Positions 9,047 through 18,564 of a DNA stretch of 64,000 nucleotides are shown here, piece by piece. The position numbers and the translations under genes were made by a program. Source of the stretch: Psychrobacter sp. JB385 (GTDB lineage Bacteria > Pseudomonadota > Gammaproteobacteria > Pseudomonadales > Moraxellaceae); NCBI RefSeq assembly GCF_900163785.1, contig NZ_FUKN01000010.1, positions 248,001-312,000 on the forward strand. Reading direction: 5' to 3'. Numbering within the stretch: position 1 is the stretch's first letter; each line of letters starts with the position of its first letter. The notes under the pieces are model-generated. The model worked only from the letters and a program-made list of their open reading frames with translations. It was not told where the DNA came from and did no database searches.

Positions 9047-10468
9047 ATGTCAGAGAAAAAGCTGGATAGCCATATTCCTGATGATGGTAATGAATATTTA
9101 TTTACGGATACCTTTCCAAAAGGTACAGGCAAAGGATTGATCGTGGTCGCCATCGCGGCAATCATCAGTTTTATTATTTACAATGTATTGCCATTTGAAG
9201 TCAGTGCAAACAAAGGGCTAGCAATGCTGTTTTTTATCGGCGTGCTATGGCTCACTGAGGCGATACACGTCACTATCACTGCGATCTTGGTGGTCGTAGT
9301 TGGAACATTAATTGGCATTCCTGATTTTAATGCTGAAGTAGGTCTGCAAAGCTTTGCTAGTCCCATTATTTATCTCTTCTTTGGTGGTTTTGCCTTGGCT
9401 GCCGCATTACATGTGCAGAAATTGGATAGAAAGATTGCGCTAAAGATTTTATCATTGTCTGGCGGCAAACTGAGTACCGCCGTATTTTTGATATTTGGGG
9501 TAACGGCATTTTTGTCAATGTGGATCTCAAATACGGCAACAACGGCAATGATGCTACCGCTGGCACTTGGTATCTTAACGCAAGTTGACAGTAAAGAAGA
9601 TCGCGGTACGTTTGTGTTTGTATTACTTGGTATTGCTTATTCAGCAAGTCTGGGTGGTTTGGGTACGATTGTTGGCTCGCCACCAAATGCGATCGCGGCA
9701 AAAGCCTTGGATATTGCGTTTGTTGATTGGATGAAATTTGGTATTCCAATGATGCTGATACTATTACCAGTATTGTTGGGTGCGATGTATTTATATCTGA
9801 AACCCAATCTAAACCGCACGATGACCTTGCAACAGGACGAGAACATTCATTGGAACAAGCCGCGGGTATTGACAATCATTGTCTTTATTGTGACAGCAGT
9901 GAGCTGGATACTATCTAAGCAAATTGGTGCTGCAATTGGTATTGAGGATACGGATGCCGTTGTTGCATTACTGGCAGCAGTAGCGGTCGTGAGTTTGGGT
10001 CTGGTATCTTGGAAGCAAGTGTCAGATAATACGGATTGGGGTGTATTGATGTTATTTGGTGGCGGTATTGCGCTATCGAATATCCTAAAAGTATCAGGCG
10101 CATCATTAGTACTGGGTGAGACGGTTGCTAATGGCTTACAAACAGCACCACTATTGGTCGTAATGCTTGCAATCTCAGCCTTTATTATTTTCTTGACAGA
10201 GTTTGCATCAAACACGGCATCAGCCGCGCTCTTAGTGCCTGTATTTGTGGCAATTGCCGAGCATATGGGTATACCGAGTGAAGTCTTAGTACTTATCATT
10301 GGTATCGGTGCGTCTTGTGCCTTCATGCTACCCGTTGCCACGCCGCCAAACGCTATCGTTTTTGGTACAGGTTTGATCAAGCAAACAGAGATGGTGCGTA
10401 CAGGTGTTATCCTCAATATCATCTCTACTGTTATCGTTGGGTGTTGGGCGTATTTCTTCCTACTATAA
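9047..10468 (+). CDS. DASS (SLC13) family sodium-coupled anion/dicarboxylate symporter
   Basis: Inner-membrane transporter of 473 residues in the divalent anion:sodium symporter family. The two inverted halves each carry an SNT motif (SNTATTAMMLPLALG and SNTASAALLVPVF) followed by a hairpin with GSPPNAIA and ATPPNAIVFG; these form the Na+ and substrate sites in family members such as VcINDY. A hydrophilic N-terminus of about 35 residues precedes the first membrane segment. AAGGA before the ATG supports the start. Substrate is probably a C4-dicarboxylate, but sulfate or others are not excluded. It is a single-gene unit. Confidence 0.85.
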   Translation: MSEKKLDSHIPDDGNEYLFTDTFPKGTGKGLIVVAIAAIISFIIYNVLPFEVSANKGLAMLFFIGVLWLTEAIHVTITAILVVVVGTLIGIPDFNAEVGLQSFASPIIYLFFGGFALAAALHVQKLDRKIALKILSLSGGKLSTAVFLIFGVTAFLSMWISNTATTAMMLPLALGILTQVDSKEDRGTFVFVLLGIAYSASLGGLGTIVGSPPNAIAAKALDIAFVDWMKFGIPMMLILLPVLLGAMYLYLKPNLNRTMTLQQDENIHWNKPRVLTIIVFIVTAVSWILSKQIGAAIGIEDTDAVVALLAAVAVVSLGLVSWKQVSDNTDWGVLMLFGGGIALSNILKVSGASLVLGETVANGLQTAPLLVVMLAISAFIIFLTEFASNTASAALLVPVFVAIAEHMGIPSEVLVLIIGIGASCAFMLPVATPPNAIVFGTGLIKQTEMVRTGVILNIISTVIVGCWAYFFLL

Positions 10469-10503
10469 GTCTAACGAACCATTAGCATTACCATGATAAA
10501 TAG

Positions 10504-10546
10504 AACCTGATGCCCCAACATTAATGAGGCATCAGGTTTTTATTTT
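10504..10546 (+). terminator. Terminator after the DASS transporter
   Basis: ACCTGATGCC pairs with GGCATCAGGT over a 13-nt loop, followed by TTTTATTTTG. Confidence 0.85.
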
Positions 10547-10596
10547 GTGTACTCTATTCATTTACCACATTGCAATTTATGGGGATAATAGACATT

Positions 10597-11397
10597 ATGA
10601 CGACATTCAATCGTAAGACTTGCATGACAATCGCTGCTATTTCAGACATTCATAGTAATGTCTTCGCGCTTGACGCGGTGCTTGGGGATATCAAAAAGCG
10701 CGGTGTCGATCAAATCGTCAATCTTGGTGATATTTTATATGGGCCGATAGCGCCTAGGGCGACCTATGAATTATTAATGGCCCATCGAGATGATATTGTT
10801 ACCATTCGGGGCAATCAGGATAGGCAAATTTATGAGGCGCTGCATTTATCAACCATGGCAGAAATCGCTGATAATCCAACGATGGATTTTATTGTGAAAG
10901 ATTTACCCAAAGACGCGATTGAATGGATGCGCGCTTTACCGTTTGATTGTCATTTAAGTGAGGACGTTTATCTTTGTCATGGGACGCCAACTGATGACAT
11001 GGTATATTTGCTTGAGGATATCGCAACAGGCGTACCGACAGTACGTAGCGACTCGAACATCTTTTCATTATTAAATGGTATCGATAGCCCTGTCATTGTC
11101 TGTGGACATACGCATATTCCACGTACAGTCACACTATCGTCAGGGCAAATGGTTATTAATAGTGGCAGTGTGGGTTATCCCGCCTACGAAGATGATTTGC
11201 CAGTCGTCCATAAGATGCAAACGTATTCGCCTCATGCCAGCTACGCGCTTATAACCTGTATAGAGACGCCGCAAGGTAAACGCTGGCAGACTGAGCATAT
11301 TAAGGTGGCTTACAATCATAAAGCAGCAGCAAAACTGGCACTAAACAACGGTCGTGAAGACTGGGCATTTGCATTGAATAGCGGACGGGTATTGTAA
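10597..11397 (+). CDS. Calcineurin-like metallophosphoesterase
   Basis: Cytoplasmic metal-dependent phosphoesterase of 266 residues. The motif series is complete: ISDIHSN (DxH), NLGDILYGP (GD), IRGNQD (GN[QH]D), CHGTP and CGHTHIP (GHxH). These bind a dinuclear metal centre. It resembles YfcE-like or diadenosine-tetraphosphatase-like relatives, but the substrate cannot be inferred. Starts at 10579, 10597 and 10624 are all possible; the last lies just before the core domain. Neighbours give no functional clue. Confidence 0.75.
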   Translation: MTTFNRKTCMTIAAISDIHSNVFALDAVLGDIKKRGVDQIVNLGDILYGPIAPRATYELLMAHRDDIVTIRGNQDRQIYEALHLSTMAEIADNPTMDFIVKDLPKDAIEWMRALPFDCHLSEDVYLCHGTPTDDMVYLLEDIATGVPTVRSDSNIFSLLNGIDSPVIVCGHTHIPRTVTLSSGQMVINSGSVGYPAYEDDLPVVHKMQTYSPHASYALITCIETPQGKRWQTEHIKVAYNHKAAAKLALNNGREDWAFALNSGRVL

Positions 11398-11465
11398 TAA
11401 GACGCGCTCGATATTATGCTCAATTAAAACTAGCTACAATGAAAAATTTATAAGGACTGCGTTAC

Positions 11466-12053
11466 ATGTTAACTTTATATATGGCTCAACTTGGTGGCCG
11501 TCCCAAAGGTCGTCTGATTGAGCAGCACGATATCTTTTTTGGTGTGGCCAATCACGTCAGTGAGCTGGTAGAAGATATCAATCAGCATTGGCCAGAGGTT
11601 AAAAATAAATGGCATATTGATTCTTATCGAGCGATTACTAAGGTTGATGGCTATGCGATCAAACTGGTTGAATCAGATGAGCAGGTAAGCAAAGATGCTG
11701 ACGTAAAGCTGTTTTTTATCAATTTGGGCGGCTATCAGCAGGGTAGTTTTGAAGAGTTTCACTATAAGCTTCTGATCGTCGCCGCCAGTCAAGCCGAGGC
11801 CATTAAGCAAGCAAAGCAAAGCGAGTTTTATAAACAGTTTACTTTTAAAGATGACGCATCGCCGTTCGACGCCGCTTCACATATTGATGATAAGTTTGAG
11901 GTCGATATAGATGATATCTATAACGTGAATGATCTGCTCTCAAATGTTCAGCTGTTGATTGAGCCTATCGTTGATGCAGACGGTGTCGATATCAAAGAAG
12001 ATAAAGAATACGTGGGTTATCTGAGTATTAAAAATTTAAGGAAATTATCCTAA
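11466..12053 (+). CDS. DUF1543 domain protein
   Basis: A 195-residue cytoplasmic protein beginning MLTLYMAQLGGRPKGR, which I recognise as the DUF1543 family. It appears as two similar halves: an N-terminal part with FFGVANHVSELVEDINQHW, and a second part with NLGGYQQGSFEEFHYKLL. The function of the family is unknown. The gene is followed after one base by a 105-residue hypothetical gene, so they are probably cotranscribed. Confidence 0.75.
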   Translation: MLTLYMAQLGGRPKGRLIEQHDIFFGVANHVSELVEDINQHWPEVKNKWHIDSYRAITKVDGYAIKLVESDEQVSKDADVKLFFINLGGYQQGSFEEFHYKLLIVAASQAEAIKQAKQSEFYKQFTFKDDASPFDAASHIDDKFEVDIDDIYNVNDLLSNVQLLIEPIVDADGVDIKEDKEYVGYLSIKNLRKLS

Positions 12054-12054
12054 T

Positions 12055-12372
12055 ATGTCACTAGATATGTATTATAAAAGTGGTCTAATCCGCAAAGCGC
12101 GCTGTCAAATTTCGGATGACATCTTACCCACCTTATATCAGATTCATAATAATGCTAAGTTCCCACAATTGACTTGGTTAATTGACACTCTTTATGACAA
12201 TCCGCAGATTCAACCTGAAACTGCCAAAGCTTTAGCGAATGAGATGGAGGCGCTAGAAAAATTAATACTTTCGCTGCACCTTCCTTTTCCAATGCAGCCC
12301 CTACAAAAAATTCATACCTTTTTTATAGGAGCTGCTACTAATCAGCAGATTATTTATACTGTTAGTGCTTAA
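12055..12372 (+). CDS. Hypothetical protein, 105 residues
   Basis: Starts one base after the DUF1543 stop, with AAGGA about 12 bases before the ATG, so it is likely translated from the same mRNA. The sequence MSLDMYYKSGLIRKAR has no signal peptide or strong membrane segment and no motif I recognise; a mixed helical composition is suggested by ANEMEALEKLILSLHL. Its tight coupling to the DUF1543 gene is the only functional hint. Confidence 0.55.
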   Translation: MSLDMYYKSGLIRKARCQISDDILPTLYQIHNNAKFPQLTWLIDTLYDNPQIQPETAKALANEMEALEKLILSLHLPFPMQPLQKIHTFFIGAATNQQIIYTVSA

Positions 12373-12426
12373 TTGTAGTATCCATACTCAATAAGTCAGT
12401 CGCTCATACAGATAAGGTTCATAGGT

Positions 12427-12516
12427 TTGAAAAACTTGATTAAAGAATTTATTAAGTGGGTTATTGTCGGTATTTGTATGGGGGTAGTACTTTTCATCGT
12501 TTTAGTGGCTATATAA
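12427..12516 (+). CDS. 29-residue single-span membrane peptide
   Basis: A TTG-initiated frame encodes MKNLIKEFIKWVIVG followed by an uninterrupted hydrophobic stretch ending VLVAI. The layout, with a short amphipathic basic head and one membrane span, is typical of bacterial small membrane proteins. TAAGG lies about ten bases before the start. The TTG start and small size keep confidence modest. It lies between the hypothetical gene and hrpA on the same strand. Confidence 0.45.
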   Translation: MKNLIKEFIKWVIVGICMGVVLFIVLVAI

Positions 12517-12663
12517 AACTAAGGTAGCAAAAACACATAAGAAGCCTAGGTTAATAATACAAAGGTATTTCTGGCTTTAACCAAACACTATGATCAACTT
12601 GAATCACACTTAAAATACCCCCATAATCTAACCACTTCTACATAATAAATAGCCTAAGTAAAT

Positions 12664-15600
12664 ATGCCCAATACTCCAAAAAATACGACTTTAGACACTT
12701 CTACTATAGACAATAGCCAAGAAGAAAAGAAATTCGTAGTACCAAATGAAGATTCAATTAGCGTACTAGATAGTAAAAAAACATCTTCAATCACTGATAG
12801 CATTGATTTGCCAGTACTTGCAAAAGACAGCTATTATCTAAGCCGTCTAGAGCGAGAGTTGGCGCGCGCCGCAGTAAACACTAAAAAATCCAAGAGTACA
12901 AATAGCGATAACGATCATAAGAATAATAAAGCTGAAGACGCACTCGCTAAAAAACGTGCCCAATATGACAAAATAAAGAGTCGCTCACAGCAAGCGGTAC
13001 AGGGGCGTATCGACAGTATTCCTGATGACTTACCTAGTAAGCTAAATCTTGATTTACCCGTCAGTCAACGAGCTGAAGATTTGGTACAAGCGATCATTGA
13101 TCATCAAGTTATCATCGTTGCAGGTGAGACAGGTTCTGGTAAAACAACACAGTTGCCTAAGCTTGCCATGCTGGCAGGTCGCGGCATTACAGGTCAGATA
13201 GGGCACACGCAGCCAAGACGACTGGCAGCGCGTAGTGTCGCAAACCGTATCGCTGAAGAGTTGGGTGAGCAGTTGGGCAATACGGTCAGTTTTAAGATTC
13301 GCTTTAATGAGCAAGGCTCAGCCCAATCGGTCGTTAAGCTAATGACTGATGGTATTTTACTCGCTGAGCTGGGTCATGATCGTTTCTTAAGTAAATACGA
13401 CACCATTATTATCGATGAAGCGCATGAGCGTAGTTTGAACATCGATTTTATCATGGGGTATCTCAAAAAAATGCTGCCCAAGCGCCCTGATTTAAAAGTC
13501 ATCATAACGTCAGCGACGCTCGATACCAAACGTTTTAGTGAGTACTTTAGTCATTACGATGCCAAGCTAAAGCGCCAAGTCCCTGCACCGATTTTCAATG
13601 TTGAAGGCCGCAGCTTTCCAGTAGAAGTTCGTTATCGTCCGCTTACAGATGAGCCTGTTACTAGCTCTGATGATGATAGCTATGATGACTTTGAAGACAA
13701 TCTGCCACGTGCTGTCGTAGCGGCGGTCGATGAATGCTTTAGTGATGCTCAAAACAAAGGTCATGCCGATCAGGCTGATATCTTGATATTTGCCGCGACT
13801 GAAGCTGAGATCCGCGAGTTACAAGAAGTCCTTGTACGTCATGGGCCCAAGCACACAGAAGTACTGCCACTATTTGCACGGCAGACTTATGAAGAGCAGC
13901 AGCGTATCTTTCAGCCATCAGGCCGTGGTCGACGTATCGTCATCGCCACCAACGTTGCCGAAACGGCATTGACGGTTCCTGGTATTCGCTATGTGATTGA
14001 TTTGGGCTTTGCGCGTATTTCGCGCTACTCGTATCGCTCGCGCGTGCAGCGTCTACCGATCGAAGCGATTTCGCAAGCGGCGGCCAATCAACGTAAAGGT
14101 CGCTGTGGTCGCGTGGCACCTGGTGTTTGTATTCGTTTGTATAGCGAAGAAGATTTTAGTGGTCGCCCTGAGTTTACAGAGCCGGAGATTTTGCGAACCA
14201 ACTTAGCGTCTGTTATTTTACAGATGGCAAACCTGCGACTGGGCAGCGTGGATGATTTTGCTTTTATCGAGCCACCGGATAGTCGTCTAGTCACTGATGG
14301 ACACAAGCTACTTGATGAATTGGGCGCCATTACTACCAAAAGTGAATCGGCTACCACTCAAACCAGCAAGCCAAAACCCAAAAAAGGCATGGATCATCTC
14401 AATCTGACTCGTATCGGTCAGCAAATGGCACGCATGCCCATCGATCCAAGGCTGGCACGTATGTTAGTCGCTGGCTCTGATTTTGACTGTATTCGTGAGA
14501 TGTTGATTGTGGTTGCCGCGCTTGCTGTACAAGATCCGCGCGAACGTCCTGCTAATAAGCGCACACAGGCTGATCAAAAGCATGCGGTTTTCCGTCAAGA
14601 TGACTCTGATTTCTTGTTTTATTTGAGTTTGTGGAAAGCACTGTTTGAAAAGGATGAGGACGGCAATAAGCTGTCTGGTAATCAGCGTAAACAGTTTGCG
14701 AAAAAGAACTATCTGAGCTTCCCGCGTGTACGTGAATGGCATCAGACCCATCGTCAGCTGGTACAAATGGTGACTGAGCTTAGGCTGACCGATGTGAGCG
14801 ATGCAAAAGCTGATGATGAAGCCAACGTCAAAAATGCTGCTATCGAAGCCGTGACCAGTGATCCTACCGCGATTGAAGACGAAGAACTCAAAGCGGTCAA
14901 ATACGCCAACTTGCACCGAGCATTATTGACGGGCTTATTGTCCATTATCGCGCATAAAACTGAAAATCGCGGTGAGTATCTCGCAGCGCGTCAACAAAAA
15001 GCCAAAATTTTCCCCGCTAGTACTGTATTTAAACAAGTACCGCCTTGGGTCATGGCATTTGAGATGGTTGAAACCTCGCAAGTCTTTATGCGAACGGTCG
15101 CTAAAATCGAACCTGAATGGATTATCTCAGCCGCAGGTAACCTATTAAAATATCATTATTTTGAACCGCATTGGTCAAAGAAGACAGGACGTGTGAAAGC
15201 TTACGCACAGATCAGTTTGTTTGGTTTGATTATTATTAGTAAGCAGCTGACCAACTATGAGCAAGTCAACCTAAGCGAGTCGCGAGAAATTTTTATTCGC
15301 GATGGTTTGGTGACCGGCAATCTAGGTCGCGCTGCACCATTTTTGCAGCACAACATGGATAAAATTGCTGATATCGAGCGCATTGAGGATAAATTGCGTC
15401 GCCGTGATTTATTGGTTGATGAAGAGTCGCTATATCAGTTTTATGACAAAAAAATTCCAGCTCACATTGCCAGCCGTAAAGCCTTTGAAGACTGGCGCGC
15501 TGAGGTAGAAAAGACCGATAATAAGCATCTGTTCTTCACAGATGACGATGTGCTAAATAGCCAAGCCCCAACGACGGGCGACTTTCCAGAAGTATGGAAA

Positions 15601-16965
15601 TTGGGTGATTTAAAACTGCCACTGCGTTATGTCTTTGATCCTGCTAGCGATGATGATGGGGTGACTATTCGTGTGCCACTTGCGGCGCTGCCACAGCTCG
15701 ATGCGATTGAGCTACTGTGGGGCGTACCCGGTTGGCGCTTTGAGTTGGTATTGCAATTATTGAAGTCCTTACCAAAAGATATTCGCCGTCAGATTGTCCC
15801 TATTCCCGATACGGCTGACAGCTTGTTTGATGAGTTGCAGCCTACTGGCGGTCAAGGGTTGTTAAAGCAACTGTGCCAAGCCCTAAACCGTCGCGGCATC
15901 ATGTCAGTGACGCCAGAGAGCTTTAATCCATCGTCGATCGATCGTTATTTGCAGCCACAAATCAGTGTGGTCGATGATAAAAACCGTATTATCGAAAAAG
16001 GACGTGACCTGCAAACACTACAGATTCGTCATGCGTCTGAGACCAGCCAAGCAGTGACCGAGCAGCAGGGCGTTCATACAGAATTTCCGGAGCACTTTGC
16101 CTTTAGTAAGAATCATCACAGTGCAGGTGTGGTGATGAAGCAGTTTTCGGCATTGGTTGCTGATGAGGCAGGAGAAGCTGTATCGATTCATCAATATACG
16201 GACGTTAATGCAGCATTGCAGGCGCACCGCATTGGTGTTTTGACGTTAATTAAAGGTAAGCTTGGCGCAAAGAAAAAACAGCTTACCAGTCAAATAGATA
16301 AAATATTTAAACTGGCCTTTGCACCGCTTGGTGACATGGAAAAACTCAAAACCATTATTGTTGATGCTGCACTAGACGCCGCGCTCGAAGAGCACTATGT
16401 GTTATTTGATCATAGTACAGATATACCTGAAAGTGCCGATAGCATTGCTGTCAGTCTGAGCGAAGAGCTGCCGTTTACCTCCGAAGAGTATCAAAAAACA
16501 CTAGACGTGGTAACAAGTAACTTCTTATTGACGGGTCAAAGTGTGATAAAAACCCTCAAAAATGTCTATACCCGCTGGCAGCGTATTCGTCAGGGATTGT
16601 TGATGCTGGATCGTGAGATATTTGGTGAGTCTATCGAAGATATCGAAGATCAGTTAGAAGATTTGCATTTGGCTGATTTTGTTTACCGAATGGATTACAG
16701 TCATTGGCAGCAGTATCCGCGTTATCTTGAAGCTCTAGAGATTCGTCTTGAGCGCCTTGAACACAATCTGGATGCTGATCTAGACGGTGTTTATGCGCTA
16801 GACCTACATATGGAGCGTTTGGCAGGACGGGCAGACAAAGAAGCTATTAGTGAATACCGATGGATGGTGGAGGAGTATCGTATCCAGCTGTTTGCTCAGC
16901 CGATGAAAACCCGTGTGGCAGTATCGCCGAAGCGCTTAAGTAAAATGTGGGATAAGGTGGGTTAA
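12664..16965 (+). CDS. hrpA: ATP-dependent RNA helicase HrpA
   Basis: DEAH-box RNA helicase of 1433 residues (E. coli HrpA 1300); in E. coli it rescues stalled ribosomes. A poorly conserved, charged N-terminal extension of about 130 residues precedes the core. Motif I GETGSGKTT is at residues 154-162, motif II DEAH at 251-254, motif III SATLD follows, and motif VI QRKGRCGR is intact. The long C-terminal part includes the HA2/OB-fold region and the HrpA-specific domain (DUF3418). An insertion around residues 560-575 (rich in Lys, Thr, Ser) is not typical of the core. A strong terminator follows; the gene is probably monocistronic. Confidence 0.93.
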   Translation: MPNTPKNTTLDTSTIDNSQEEKKFVVPNEDSISVLDSKKTSSITDSIDLPVLAKDSYYLSRLERELARAAVNTKKSKSTNSDNDHKNNKAEDALAKKRAQYDKIKSRSQQAVQGRIDSIPDDLPSKLNLDLPVSQRAEDLVQAIIDHQVIIVAGETGSGKTTQLPKLAMLAGRGITGQIGHTQPRRLAARSVANRIAEELGEQLGNTVSFKIRFNEQGSAQSVVKLMTDGILLAELGHDRFLSKYDTIIIDEAHERSLNIDFIMGYLKKMLPKRPDLKVIITSATLDTKRFSEYFSHYDAKLKRQVPAPIFNVEGRSFPVEVRYRPLTDEPVTSSDDDSYDDFEDNLPRAVVAAVDECFSDAQNKGHADQADILIFAATEAEIRELQEVLVRHGPKHTEVLPLFARQTYEEQQRIFQPSGRGRRIVIATNVAETALTVPGIRYVIDLGFARISRYSYRSRVQRLPIEAISQAAANQRKGRCGRVAPGVCIRLYSEEDFSGRPEFTEPEILRTNLASVILQMANLRLGSVDDFAFIEPPDSRLVTDGHKLLDELGAITTKSESATTQTSKPKPKKGMDHLNLTRIGQQMARMPIDPRLARMLVAGSDFDCIREMLIVVAALAVQDPRERPANKRTQADQKHAVFRQDDSDFLFYLSLWKALFEKDEDGNKLSGNQRKQFAKKNYLSFPRVREWHQTHRQLVQMVTELRLTDVSDAKADDEANVKNAAIEAVTSDPTAIEDEELKAVKYANLHRALLTGLLSIIAHKTENRGEYLAARQQKAKIFPASTVFKQVPPWVMAFEMVETSQVFMRTVAKIEPEWIISAAGNLLKYHYFEPHWSKKTGRVKAYAQISLFGLIIISKQLTNYEQVNLSESREIFIRDGLVTGNLGRAAPFLQHNMDKIADIERIEDKLRRRDLLVDEESLYQFYDKKIPAHIASRKAFEDWRAEVEKTDNKHLFFTDDDVLNSQAPTTGDFPEVWKLGDLKLPLRYVFDPASDDDGVTIRVPLAALPQLDAIELLWGVPGWRFELVLQLLKSLPKDIRRQIVPIPDTADSLFDELQPTGGQGLLKQLCQALNRRGIMSVTPESFNPSSIDRYLQPQISVVDDKNRIIEKGRDLQTLQIRHASETSQAVTEQQGVHTEFPEHFAFSKNHHSAGVVMKQFSALVADEAGEAVSIHQYTDVNAALQAHRIGVLTLIKGKLGAKKKQLTSQIDKIFKLAFAPLGDMEKLKTIIVDAALDAALEEHYVLFDHSTDIPESADSIAVSLSEELPFTSEEYQKTLDVVTSNFLLTGQSVIKTLKNVYTRWQRIRQGLLMLDREIFGESIEDIEDQLEDLHLADFVYRMDYSHWQQYPRYLEALEIRLERLEHNLDADLDGVYALDLHMERLAGRADKEAISEYRWMVEEYRIQLFAQPMKTRVAVSPKRLSKMWDKVG

Positions 16966-16989
16966 AAGCAAAAAGTATTTCCAATTTTT

Positions 16990-17023
16990 AGGCGGGATTA
17001 GCAATTGTTAATCCCGCTTTTTT
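16990..17023. terminator. hrpA terminator
   Basis: GCGGGATTA and TAATCCCGC (16992-17000 and 17009-17017) form a GC-rich hairpin followed by six Ts. It lies between convergent genes. Confidence 0.9.
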
Positions 17024-17033
17024 ATTTGAAATG

Positions 17034-17363
17034 TTAATGCCTGATATGCTCTGTCATCACACCCACGCTATAGCATATAAAGGCAATTGTAGTTAGCGCG
17101 ACGATAAATGGTGTAAATATCCAAATAATGATATTCATCAATATAGAAAGTAATAGGCTGTCGAATAATATATCTTTTGATGTAAAAAAATCTGTCATTA
17201 CATCGATGGCACGCTTAGCAATAGGAAATAGTAACGTGCTAAGCATCAGCATATAAAGATATTTACTAAAGCTTGGGTCACTCATGACCACCATGAAGTA
17301 AAAAACTAAGAAAAAAGTGACACCTAATGCCCAGCATTTGAGAGTGTAGCTTAAATACATCAT
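17034..17363 (-). CDS. Hypothetical multi-span membrane protein, 109 residues
   Basis: The ATG at 17363 has GGAGG six to seven bases upstream, a strong ribosome-binding site that decides the start over an ATG 12 codons earlier. The product begins MMYLSYTLKCWALGV and has about four hydrophobic segments (near residues 8-30, 35-52, 65-85 and 88-105), so it should be an inner-membrane protein. I do not recognise a family. It shares the hrpA terminator on its 3' side. Confidence 0.65.
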   Translation of the reverse strand: MMYLSYTLKCWALGVTFFLVFYFMVVMSDPSFSKYLYMLMLSTLLFPIAKRAIDVMTDFFTSKDILFDSLLLSILMNIIIWIFTPFIVALTTIAFICYSVGVMTEHIRH

Positions 17364-17632
17364 GGCGGTTCCTCCATAATTCTTCTTATGAGCATGCATA
17401 AAGAAAAGAGTACCTCTTTATATTCTAAATAACGAATATTATATATGTTATATTATGAATATATATGTCAAGTCAATCGCTTTTGGATAGAAGATGGAAG
17501 ATAGGAGATAGAAGGTAATATTGAAGTATTCTGTAGCAGTTGTATTAGCGGGTAAAAAACATGTTGCATCGTTAATTGTATTTTTGATGCCAACAAGATA
17601 TACCACTGCGATATCGATATACTTAAGAAAGG

Positions 17633-17684
17633 CAATAAAAAATCCAATGTTAGCGTTTTGATTCAAACGCTTAACACTGGATTT
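17633..17684 (-). terminator. Terminator of the KSSKDD repeat-protein gene
   Basis: On the minus strand, AAATCCAGTGTTAAGCGTTT pairs with a copy about five bases later (one mismatch and one bulge), followed by TTTTTT. It lies about 35 bases beyond the repeat-protein stop. Confidence 0.8.
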
Positions 17685-17718
17685 ATACACTTAAAATGTG
17701 CTTAAGTTAGGCTTCTAA

Positions 17719-18564
17719 CTAGCTTTCTAGTTGCTCAATCATACCTTGATATTTTTCTTTTTTCTCAACAAGCTTCTGACGCTCTTTCTTACTATTGGCA
17801 TCTGACTCCTCAGAATCTTCAGCCTTTTTATCGAACGCTTCTAATTCAGCATCTATGCCGTCTACAAGTTTGTTCAACAGCATAGCAACCGCTTTTTCAG
17901 AGACACCATATGTCATGCCAGAAGCTTCAGATTTAAGATCATCTTTAAGTTTAGACGCCCATTGATAGATATTAGATACAGTGGCACTGTACTTGTCTTC
18001 TTTATCTGATTTATCACTGTCTGACTTATTGTCTTCTGATGTTTCACCATCGGATTTTTTGTCACTTGATTTTTTATCATCTGACTTGTTTTTGTCCGAC
18101 ATAAAATCATCTTTAAGCTTGGTAGCCCACTGATAAATATTGGCTATTGTTGTATTTTTATCATCTTCGCTAGATTTGTCGTCTTCGCTAGACTTGTCAT
18201 CTTCGCTAGATTTGTCGTCTTTGCTAGATTTATCGTCTTTGCTAGATTTGTCGTCTTTGCTAGATTTGTCGTCTTTGCTAGATTTGTCATCTTTGCTAAA
18301 TTTGTCATCTTTGCTAGATTTGTCATCTTTGCTAGATTTATCATCTTTGCTAGATTTATCGTCTTTGCTAGATTTGTCATCTTTGCTAGATTTGTCGTCT
18401 TTGTTAGATTTGTCGTCTTTGTTAGATTTGTCGTCTTGATCAGAGTGGTGATCTTCAGAGATAACATCGTCTCCTTTTAAAACCTCTACTGAGGTTACCG
18501 CATTGTTCGTAGGCGTATCTTCTGATTTATGCTCTGCATTATTATTATGTGAATTATTTGACAT
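17719..18564 (-). CDS. Low-complexity Lys/Ser/Asp repeat protein, 281 residues
   Basis: No family recognised. After an Asn-rich, acidic N-terminus (residues 1-45) come 15 tandem copies of DDKSSK or close variants (about residues 44-136). Then NIYQWATKLKDDF, a second Lys/Ser/Asp-rich linker, and a near repeat NIYQWASKLKDDL. The C-terminal 80 residues are predicted helical and may be coiled coil (LLNKLVDGIDAELEAFDKKAED...KKEKYQGMIEQLES). There is no signal peptide or membrane span. It is extremely hydrophilic and probably largely disordered outside the two NIYQWA motifs and the C-terminus. TAGGAC precedes the ATG. The gene is monocistronic with its own terminator. Stress or desiccation-related roles are possible but unsupported. 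Confidence 0.7.
   Translation of the reverse strand: MSNNSHNNNAEHKSEDTPTNNAVTSVEVLKGDDVISEDHHSDQDDKSNKDDKSNKDDKSSKDDKSSKDDKSSKDDKSSKDDKSSKDDKFSKDDKSSKDDKSSKDDKSSKDDKSSKDDKSSEDDKSSEDDKSSEDDKNTTIANIYQWATKLKDDFMSDKNKSDDKKSSDKKSDGETSEDNKSDSDKSDKEDKYSATVSNIYQWASKLKDDLKSEASGMTYGVSEKAVAMLLNKLVDGIDAELEAFDKKAEDSEESDANSKKERQKLVEKKEKYQGMIEQLES
18157..18435. repeat. 18-bp tandem repeat, 15.5 copies, within the KSSKDD gene
   Basis: Fifteen full 18-bp units (18166-18435) plus a 9-bp partial unit encode DDKSSK variants on the minus strand: two DDKSNK, one DDKFSK, three DDKSSE, the rest DDKSSK. Units differ mainly at third positions (GTC/ATC, TTG/TTA). Because the unit is a multiple of three, copy-number change keeps the reading frame. 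Confidence 0.95.

Noticed and set aside
9366..9875. 169-codon frame antisense to the DASS transporter
   Set aside because: Shadow of a clearly conserved gene.
17448..17690. 80-codon minus-strand frame
   Set aside because: It begins within the terminator hairpin of the repeat-protein gene, lacks a ribosome-binding site and reads as biased low-complexity sequence.
18157..18435. Possible CRISPR array
   Set aside because: The 18-bp units are contiguous with no spacers and lie in frame within a coding sequence.
18140..18467. Long open frames antisense to and overlapping the KSSKDD array
   Set aside because: The 18-bp period keeps several frames open automatically; the peptides are simple repeats without start signals.
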